A stretch of DNA of 7,439 nucleotides from contig JAIRTG010000132.1 in NCBI GenBank assembly GCA_031255055.1, positions 1 to 7,439 of the forward strand, given 5' to 3'. Positions 1-4,235 of the stretch are shown in pieces. The position numbers and the translations under genes are program-made. This DNA comes from Prevotellaceae bacterium (lineage in GTDB: Bacteria > Bacteroidota > Bacteroidia > Bacteroidales > Paludibacteraceae). The notes beneath the pieces are model-generated. The model was not told the DNA's origin and searched no databases. It was given only the letters and a program-made list of their open reading frames with translations. Position 1 is the first letter of the stretch; every line of letters starts with the position of its first letter.

Positions 1-34
1 CACTAATCACTAATCACTAATCACTAATCACTAT
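1..34. repeat. TCACTAA heptad tandem array (left edge)
   Basis: A partial unit (CACTAA, 1-6) is followed by three exact TCACTAA heptads at 7-13, 14-20 and 21-27 and a variant TCACTAT at 28-34. The array is cut by the window edge, so its full length is unknown. The same heptad, in both orientations, reappears at 7197-7318. This is a short tandem repeat in intergenic DNA; no function can be read from it. Confidence 0.9.
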
Positions 35-36
35 CT

Positions 37-122
37 TCGGGGCGTTGCGGGGCAGCGCCCCGCAGAGGGGGTAGCGGAAGACGCCGTAGGCGGCTGAAGC
101 GAGGGGGAGACTTCCCCCCCTC
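37..122. repeat. GC-rich palindromic intergenic element
   Basis: This block is far richer in G and C than its surroundings. It contains several potential stems. TGCGGGGC (46-53) pairs with GCCCCGCA (57-64) around a 3-base loop. CGGGGCG (38-44) can instead pair with CGCCCCG (56-62), so the two folds are mutually exclusive. CGCC/GGCG (82-92) forms a small stem, and GAGGGGG (101-107) can pair with the C-run plus TC ending at 122. It has no start or reading frame of note. It resembles a dispersed extragenic palindromic repeat, but copies elsewhere in the genome cannot be seen from here. Confidence 0.6.
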
Positions 123-124
123 AA

Positions 125-152
125 TCTCTTTCTCTTTCTCTTTCCCTCTCTT
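125..152. repeat. Polypyrimidine tract with CTCTTT hexamer repeats
   Basis: The + strand here is 28 consecutive pyrimidines, including three exact CTCTTT units at 126-143. It follows the C-run of the GC-rich element. It is simple-sequence DNA in an intergenic region, with no coding signal. From its end to the promoter candidate at 266 I see nothing else interpretable. Confidence 0.75.
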
Positions 153-265
153 GAAAGAAGACGACAAGGGCAGAAAGCGCTATTTAATCCTTCACCGAAT
201 GATCCGGCGGAAAAGGGTAGGGGAGAAGCGTATGTCGAAAAAAGATTGTTGTTCGTCTAAAATAC

Positions 266-296
266 TTTATCAATGGTGTAAAGCCCTGTACTTTTG
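266..296 (+). promoter_or_regulatory. Candidate Bacteroidota-type promoter upstream of the kinase-regulator pair
   Basis: TACTTTTG (289-296) is an exact match to the Bacteroidota -7 consensus TAnnTTTG. TTTA (266-269) matches three of four bases of the -33 consensus TTTG, and the spacer between them is exactly 19 bases, the preferred distance. Transcription would start around position 303, giving a leader of about 250 bases before the kinase ATG at 553. That leader contains the hairpin cluster at 336-434. The same -7 octamer occurs upstream of the M16 peptidase gene. Confidence 0.55.
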
Positions 297-335
297 TTCT
301 CGGATTTTAATTGTAGAAATCAGTATGTGAAAATG

Positions 336-434
336 TTTTCCGTAAGGAAAAATGTTGTTTGGTTAGTTGTACTTTCGGGCGAGACAGCAACGTCTTGCCT
401 GAAAGTAGAACTACATCAATATCCGACGTTGATG
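336..434 (+). ncRNA. Candidate structured RNA leader: three adjacent hairpins
   Basis: Three stems follow one another. H1: TTTTCC (336-341) pairs with GGAAAA (346-351), closing a GTAA loop of GNRA type. H2: TACTTTCGGGCGAGAC (370-385) pairs with GTCTTGCCTGAAAGTA (392-407), giving 16 uninterrupted pairs including two G-U pairs (377-400 and 381-396) and the loop AGCAAC. Past one G-G mismatch the stem extends five more pairs (364-368 with 409-413). H3: CATCAA (414-419) pairs with TTGATG (429-434), directly abutting H2. The G-U pairs would be C-A mismatches in the complementary transcript, so + strand RNA is favoured. There is no T-tract after H2 or H3, so this is not a simple terminator. It could be a cis-acting leader element, a small RNA, or a repeat-derived palindrome. 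It matches no RNA family I recognise. Confidence 0.45.
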
Positions 435-455
435 CTGATACTAAAAAATAATAAA

Positions 456-490
456 TTTGCCCCGAAACTTCTTACATCCTGCTTCTTTTG
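456..490 (+). promoter_or_regulatory. Second, weaker promoter candidate proximal to the kinase gene
   Basis: TTTG (456-459) matches the -33 consensus exactly, and TTCTTTTG (483-490) matches TAnnTTTG except for the second base. The spacer is 23 bases, longer than the preferred 19-21. If used, it would start transcription near 497, give a leader of about 55 bases before the ATG at 553, and bypass the hairpin cluster at 336-434. Confidence is low because one key base and the spacing are off. Confidence 0.25.
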
Positions 491-552
491 CGACAATGTA
501 ATGACAGAACCGGTATCGACCCCTTTTAGGGAAAGCGTATTTTTAACGAATT

Positions 553-1611
553 ATGGACAAACAAAAAACATTCTTTCATATCCTTATCCATTTCTTTGTC
601 TGGGGATTTGCTTTTTGCGTACCTGTTATCGTCCTGTGGCGACACGAGGGTATTGATACGCTCAGGGTGTTTCAACAAAATGCGATAACGCTTACCGCTT
701 CGGCCGTCCTGTTCTATGCCAACTATACGCAACTGGTCGACAAACAACTGTCGAAACGAAAATACTTCCGATTCATCTTTTCCAACCTCCTGCTGATCGT
801 CATCCTGGCCGTCGTTGTGGTGGCGATAAAAGTGGCGTGCTTCGGACTCGAAAACGAACAACAGTTCGCCCACCCAATGGTCAACTGTCTGCGATTTATG
901 TTTGTACGCGAACTGTTTTCGTTGCTCTTCATCTATGCCTTGAGCATTATCATCAAACTGTTAAGCTCACTGTTCATTTCGCAGTCGGAAAAAAAGGAAG
1001 AAGAAAAACGACGGAAAGAAGCCGAATTGATCAACCTCCGGCAGCAAATCAATCCGCATTTTTTCTTCAATACGTTGAATAATATCTATGCACTGATAGA
1101 AATCAGTCCGGAGAAAGCCCAGAATACGGTGCTCGAACTGAGCAAGCTGATGCGCTATGTGCTGTATGAGAATGATAATAATTTTGTGCCGGTCTACAAA
1201 GAACTTGATTTTATAAAGAATTATATCGAACTGATGCGCATCAGGCTGACGGATAATGTCGACCTGCGGGTGGATATCGGGGTGTCGCCGACGATTGACC
1301 GAGATATAGCTCCGATGATTTTCATCTCGCTGATCGAAAATGCGTTCAAACACGGGGTAAGCCATTCGCGTCCCTCGTTCATCCACATCGATTTTCATCA
1401 GGTGTCGGACCGTATCATCTGTCTGGTACGCAATAGTTATTTCCCAAAAAACGGATCGGATAGAAGCGGTTCGGGCATCGGACTCGAAAATTTGAGCCGC
1501 CGTCTGGATATCCTCTATCCGCATAAACACATCCTGAGATACGGACAGGAAGGCGATGTCTATGTTTCGGAACTGATTGTTCCGCTTTATGATAAAAAAT
1601 TAGTGCGGTGA
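553..1611 (+). CDS. LytS/YehU-type membrane sensor histidine kinase
   Basis: This 352-residue protein should autophosphorylate on His and pass the phosphate to the regulator encoded just downstream. The N-terminal part has four hydrophobic segments at about residues 5-28, 42-62, 75-97 and 115-137. They lead into a charged helical stretch (about 144-160) that probably forms a coiled coil toward the cytoplasmic core. The His_kinase domain begins with QQINPHFFFNTLNNIYAL, placing the phospho-acceptor at H169. The ATP-binding domain shows the N-box LIENAFKHG (N263) and the G-box GSGIGLENL (306-314). There is no periplasmic sensor domain of any size, as in many LytS-like kinases of Bacteroidota, so the stimulus cannot be deduced. 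The ATG at 553 is the only sensible start, because an in-frame TAA lies at 544-546. The stop overlaps a short hairpin before the regulator gene. Family assignment is firm; the signal is unknown. Confidence 0.95.
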   Translation: MDKQKTFFHILIHFFVWGFAFCVPVIVLWRHEGIDTLRVFQQNAITLTASAVLFYANYTQLVDKQLSKRKYFRFIFSNLLLIVILAVVVVAIKVACFGLENEQQFAHPMVNCLRFMFVRELFSLLFIYALSIIIKLLSSLFISQSEKKEEEKRRKEAELINLRQQINPHFFFNTLNNIYALIEISPEKAQNTVLELSKLMRYVLYENDNNFVPVYKELDFIKNYIELMRIRLTDNVDLRVDIGVSPTIDRDIAPMIFISLIENAFKHGVSHSRPSFIHIDFHQVSDRIICLVRNSYFPKNGSDRSGSGIGLENLSRRLDILYPHKHILRYGQEGDVYVSELIVPLYDKKLVR

Positions 1612-1629
1612 TCGAATCGATAATCACCG
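1606..1629 (+). promoter_or_regulatory. Short hairpin between kinase stop and regulator start
   Basis: CGGTGAT (1606-1612) pairs with ATCACCG (1623-1629), seven base pairs with a 10-base loop. Flanking G-U pairs could add two more. The 5' arm includes the kinase stop codon TGA (1609-1611) and the alternative GTG start at 1608. The hairpin lies 20 bases before the preferred regulator ATG at 1650. It has no T-tract, so it is not a terminator. It could affect translational coupling or mRNA stability between the two genes, or be chance. Confidence 0.35.
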
Positions 1630-1649
1630 TGAATACCATAAAATTTGAT

Positions 1650-2375
1650 ATGAAATTAACGTGCTTTATTATAGATGATGAACCTTTGGCGCTTGGGTTG
1701 CTCGAAAACTATGTGAAAAAAACGCCGTTTCTGGAACTTACCGGAAAATTCCATTCTGCGGTCGAAGCCTCGGGCGCCGTCATGCAATCGCCGCCCGATA
1801 TCATCTATCTGGACATCCAGATGGCCGAACTGAACGGAATGGAGTTTGCCAAAATCGTCCAGGAGAAATCGCGCATCATTTTTACAACCGCTTTTCAACA
1901 GTACGCGCTGGAAAGCTATAAGGTGAATGCGCTGGACTATTTGCTGAAACCGTTCGGTTACACCGATTTTTTACAATCGACCAATAAAGCCGTCCAGTGG
2001 TACGAAATGCACAAGAAAATTGAACCCGCTACGCCGCAAACCGTAAAAAACGATACGATTTTTGTGAAAGCCGATTATAAAATCCTCCAAATCGATAGAA
2101 ACAACATCCTGTATGTCGAAGGACTGAAGGATTACGTAAAGATATATCAGGAAGACGTTCTACATCCGGTCATCTCGCACATCACGATGAAAACAATGGA
2201 AGAAATGCTTCCGTGCGACCGCTTTATGCGCGTACACCGCTCCTATATCGTCAACACCGACAAGATAAAAGAAATTGACCGAAACCGAATCGTATTCGGC
2301 AAAATCCGCATACCCATTTCGGATAGTTACAGAGAAGCGTTTCAGGAATTCTTGGACAAAAAAATGATCTATTGA
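1650..2375 (+). CDS. LytTR-family response regulator
   Basis: This 241-residue cytoplasmic transcription regulator is the likely partner of the upstream kinase. The receiver domain (about 1-120) has the acidic pocket D9-D10, the phospho-acceptor D55 in IIYLDIQM, T80 in FTTAF and the conserved K100 in LLKPF. The C-terminal LytTR DNA-binding domain (about 140-240) shows the typical IFVKADYK start, ILYVEGLKDYVKIY and FMRVHRSYIVN. LytTR proteins bind direct repeats in promoters. An in-frame GTG at 1608 would add 14 residues, but the receiver fold normally begins with MKLTCFIIDDEP, so the ATG at 1650 is chosen. The gene follows the kinase by 38 bases and is surely co-transcribed with it. Possible targets include the next unit, which carries a 10-bp tandem repeat in front of its promoter, or its own operon. 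Targets are not proven by the sequence. Confidence 0.95.
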   Translation: MKLTCFIIDDEPLALGLLENYVKKTPFLELTGKFHSAVEASGAVMQSPPDIIYLDIQMAELNGMEFAKIVQEKSRIIFTTAFQQYALESYKVNALDYLLKPFGYTDFLQSTNKAVQWYEMHKKIEPATPQTVKNDTIFVKADYKILQIDRNNILYVEGLKDYVKIYQEDVLHPVISHITMKTMEEMLPCDRFMRVHRSYIVNTDKIKEIDRNRIVFGKIRIPISDSYREAFQEFLDKKMIY

Positions 2376-2394
2376 AAACAGTATTTTTCAAGCT

Positions 2395-2428
2395 AATCCT
2401 ATCGAATCCTATCGAATCCTATCGAATC
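2395..2428. repeat. 10-bp tandem repeat AATCCTATCG, possible operator
   Basis: Three exact copies of AATCCTATCG occupy 2395-2404, 2405-2414 and 2415-2424, followed by AATC of a fourth. The period equals about one helical turn, so all copies face the same side of the DNA. The array starts 20 bases after the regulator stop codon and ends about 43 bases before the -7 motif of the HAD gene. Direct repeats are what LytTR domains bind, so an operator role is conceivable. It may equally be neutral slippage DNA. The 7-bp A/T-rich stem just before it (2372-2391) lacks a following T-tract. Confidence 0.85.
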
Positions 2429-2470
2429 ACAAATAATACTGCAAGATAAATCCGTCGGACAGAATTTCGA

Positions 2471-2478
2471 TACCTTTG
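2471..2478 (+). promoter_or_regulatory. Candidate -7 promoter element of the HAD gene
   Basis: TACCTTTG matches the Bacteroidota -7 consensus TAnnTTTG exactly and ends 16 bases before the ATG at 2495. This implies a very short leader of roughly 10 bases. I find no good TTTG at the -33 distance (around 2447-2452), so activity may depend on an activator bound upstream, where the 10-bp tandem repeat lies. Confidence 0.45.
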
Positions 2479-2494
2479 CAGAAAAGAAGCAAGT

Positions 2495-3235
2495 ATGTTT
2501 AAAAAAGAAATAACATCTTTTGTCCGGACGCGAAACTATCCCTCCTTTTGTCCGAAAGCCGTTTTTTTCGACATGGACGGCGTATTGTTCGACTCGATGA
2601 AGTTTCACTCCCGGGCATGGGTGGAAGCAATGAGCGAGGCCGGCTTTACATTCTCGTCCGAAGAGGCGTATATGAACGAAGGTCAAACCGGATTTGCAAC
2701 AATCAACAAGGTTTTTCTCCGCGATAAAAAACGGGAATCGACAAGAGAAGAACGAGAAGCTATCTACAAACGAAAAGCGGCATTTTTCGAGTCCTATGGT
2801 GCGATTCAAAAAATGCCTTATGCCCAAGCGCTTTTAGAAAAAATCAAAAACGAAGGATTACAATTATTTGTCGTCACAGGTTCCGCCCAACCGGCCCTAA
2901 TCAACAGCGTTTACGATAACTTCCCGGATATATTTGAACAAAATCACGTCATAACGGCATTGGACGTAAAGAACGGAAAACCCGACCCGGAGCCTTATTT
3001 GAAAGCACTGGAAAAATCGGGCGTAAAACACTGGGAAGCCGTCATCGTCGAGAATGCGCCTTTGGGCGTACAGGCCGGTTTTTCGTCGGGCATCTTCACC
3101 ATCGGGGTGAACACCGGACCGCTGGACAAACAGACGCTGATCGAGGCGGGAGCCAACCTGCTGTTCGACAGTATGTGTGATTTATACCGGCAATGGGACG
3201 ATTTTATCGCATCGAAAACAGACAACTTTTTTTAA
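2495..3235 (+). CDS. HAD-superfamily hydrolase, beta-phosphoglucomutase/phosphatase-like
   Basis: This 246-residue cytoplasmic enzyme probably acts on a small phosphorylated metabolite such as a sugar phosphate. HAD motif I is FFDMDGVLFDS, giving nucleophile D26 and acid/base D28. A helical cap of the subfamily I type lies at about residues 38-105. Motif II is VVTGS (T128-S130), motif III is the K162 region in NGKPDPEPYL, and motif IV is VIVENAPLG. Motif IV has E186 followed by N187, where beta-phosphoglucomutases have two acidic residues (ED). The D28 and cap layout fit both phosphomutases and phosphatases, so the substrate is undecided. About 20 residues precede the first strand, slightly more than usual, but the ATG at 2495 is well placed after a purine-rich stretch. 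It is followed after 39 bases by the lipoprotein gene, with no terminator between them, so the two may share a transcript. Confidence 0.9.
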   Translation: MFKKEITSFVRTRNYPSFCPKAVFFDMDGVLFDSMKFHSRAWVEAMSEAGFTFSSEEAYMNEGQTGFATINKVFLRDKKRESTREEREAIYKRKAAFFESYGAIQKMPYAQALLEKIKNEGLQLFVVTGSAQPALINSVYDNFPDIFEQNHVITALDVKNGKPDPEPYLKALEKSGVKHWEAVIVENAPLGVQAGFSSGIFTIGVNTGPLDKQTLIEAGANLLFDSMCDLYRQWDDFIASKTDNFF

Positions 3236-3274
3236 TCAGGTTATTAGCCATAGTATTAACAGTAAAAACAAACA

Positions 3275-4045
3275 ATGATGAATTTTAAAACGATTTTATT
3301 TGCAGTAGTATCAGGCTTTTCGGTAGCGTTTCTGCCATCGTGCGGTGTGCAGTCGAAAGCAGGAAGTAACAATGTCGACGGCATCTATTCGGGAATTCTA
3401 TCCTGTGCCGATTGTCAGGGAATCATCACTTCGCTCGAGTTGCGAAAAGGCAATTACACTCTCCGGACAAAAGACATCAGAAACACCAATTCGCAAGAGA
3501 TTGTCGAACAAAAAGGGCAATTCACGTTGAACGGCAGCGGGAATGTCATCACACTGAACGGTATTGATTCAAGCGAGCAGACAGTGCAATACGCGGTACG
3601 CGACGGCGGACTGTTGCCGTTGGACGTGTCGGGAAAACCGGTTCGGACAGCGGACAATAACCACCTGTTGAGAAAAACAAATTCGAGCATGCTCACAGAG
3701 AAGTACTGGCGATTGACAGAGCTGAACGGCAAGGCGGTCGGCAATTCCATGCGTCGGGAACCGCACATTGTGTTGAGAATCGCCGACAACAGGATAACGG
3801 GAAATAGCGGCTGTAACGGATTTTCGGGCAGCTACACGCTCAACGAAGAAACAAAACGCATCAGCTTTTCCGAAATGATTTCGACGCGCATGGCATGTAT
3901 GAACATGGAATTTAACGAACAGGAATTGCTGGACGTATTCGGCATAACAGACAATTACAGCATCAGCGCCGACGGCAACACCTTGACGCTAAACAAAGCA
4001 CGGATGGCGCCGTTAGCCGTTTTTGAAGCGGTTTATCTGTATTGA
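3275..4045 (+). CDS. NlpE N-terminal/META two-domain lipoprotein
   Basis: This 256-residue envelope lipoprotein starts with a signal peptide and a lipobox (LPSC), so lipidation is expected at C23. Residues about 34-130 resemble the NlpE N-terminal domain, with GIYSGILSCADCQGI carrying the C44-x-x-C47 pair typical of that family. Residues about 143-250 form a META (HslJ/DUF306) domain: YWRLTELNG, then GNSGCNGFSGSY (C180) and TRMACM (C208), the two conserved cysteines of this fold. NlpE in E. coli monitors envelope lipoprotein traffic and copper stress; META proteins are tied to heat or drug stress. A role in envelope stress is therefore reasonable but not shown. Two adjacent ATGs (3275 and 3278) are equivalent starts. 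No -7 motif is seen in the 39-base gap to the HAD gene, consistent with read-through. A terminator follows the stop. Confidence 0.9.
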   Translation: MMNFKTILFAVVSGFSVAFLPSCGVQSKAGSNNVDGIYSGILSCADCQGIITSLELRKGNYTLRTKDIRNTNSQEIVEQKGQFTLNGSGNVITLNGIDSSEQTVQYAVRDGGLLPLDVSGKPVRTADNNHLLRKTNSSMLTEKYWRLTELNGKAVGNSMRREPHIVLRIADNRITGNSGCNGFSGSYTLNEETKRISFSEMISTRMACMNMEFNEQELLDVFGITDNYSISADGNTLTLNKARMAPLAVFEAVYLY

Positions 4046-4071
4046 AATAAATTATTTTCAACAACTTGGAG

Positions 4072-4105
4072 AAAAACCGGAACTCAGTGTTTCCGGTTTT
4101 TTTTG
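4072..4105 (+). terminator. Rho-independent terminator after the lipoprotein gene
   Basis: AAAAACCGGAA (4072-4082) pairs with TTCCGGTTTTT (4091-4101), an 11-bp stem with an 8-base loop, and the T-run continues to 4104. It begins 26 bases after the lipoprotein stop codon and should end the HAD-lipoprotein transcript. The A-run on the 5' side could let it work in the opposite direction too. Confidence 0.85.
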
Positions 4106-4149
4106 GCCTTGACGTTCGGACGCTACGGAGAGATTTGTTTCAAAAAAAA

Positions 4150-4178
4150 TTACAAATCAGGAAAAAAGACTACTTTTG
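4150..4178 (+). promoter_or_regulatory. Candidate promoter of the M16 peptidase gene
   Basis: TACTTTTG (4171-4178) is an exact TAnnTTTG -7 element and is identical to the one upstream of the kinase. Only a weak -33 candidate is present (TTAC, 4150-4153, 17-base spacer). Transcription would start near 4185, leaving an A/T-rich leader of about 50 bases, typical of strongly translated Bacteroidota genes. Placement just after the terminator at 4072-4105 fits a new transcription unit. Confidence 0.5.
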
Positions 4179-4235
4179 TGCTGCAAAATAATATTTATTT
4201 AATAACTAACAGCTATACTTAAAAATTGATTAAAG

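Noticed and set aside
1..34. CRISPR array
   Set aside because: The repeats are pure 7-base tandem units without unique spacers, and no cas gene is present.
364..413. H2 stem as a rho-independent terminator or attenuator
   Set aside because: The 3' arm is followed by GAACTACATC, not a T-run, so intrinsic termination is not expected.
294..656. Open reading frame running from a TTG at 294 (or ATG at 333) across the leader into the kinase gene
   Set aside because: It overlaps the first 104 bases of the kinase in another frame, contains the H2 palindrome, has no recognisable domain and has an unlikely composition. The frame seems open by chance.
967..1530. Long reverse-strand open frame inside the kinase gene
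   Set aside because: It lies wholly antisense to conserved histidine kinase motifs and its translation shows no domain. It is a shadow of the real gene.
1608..1649. GTG at 1608 as start of the response regulator
   Set aside because: It would overlap the kinase stop and add 14 residues before the usual receiver start. The ATG at 1650 matches the family's normal N-terminus.
2372..2391. TTGAAAA/TTTTCAA hairpin overlapping the regulator stop codon as a terminator
   Set aside because: The stem is only 7 A/T-rich pairs and no T-tract follows the 3' arm. It is too weak to call a terminator, although the lack of a better one leaves read-through into the HAD gene possible.
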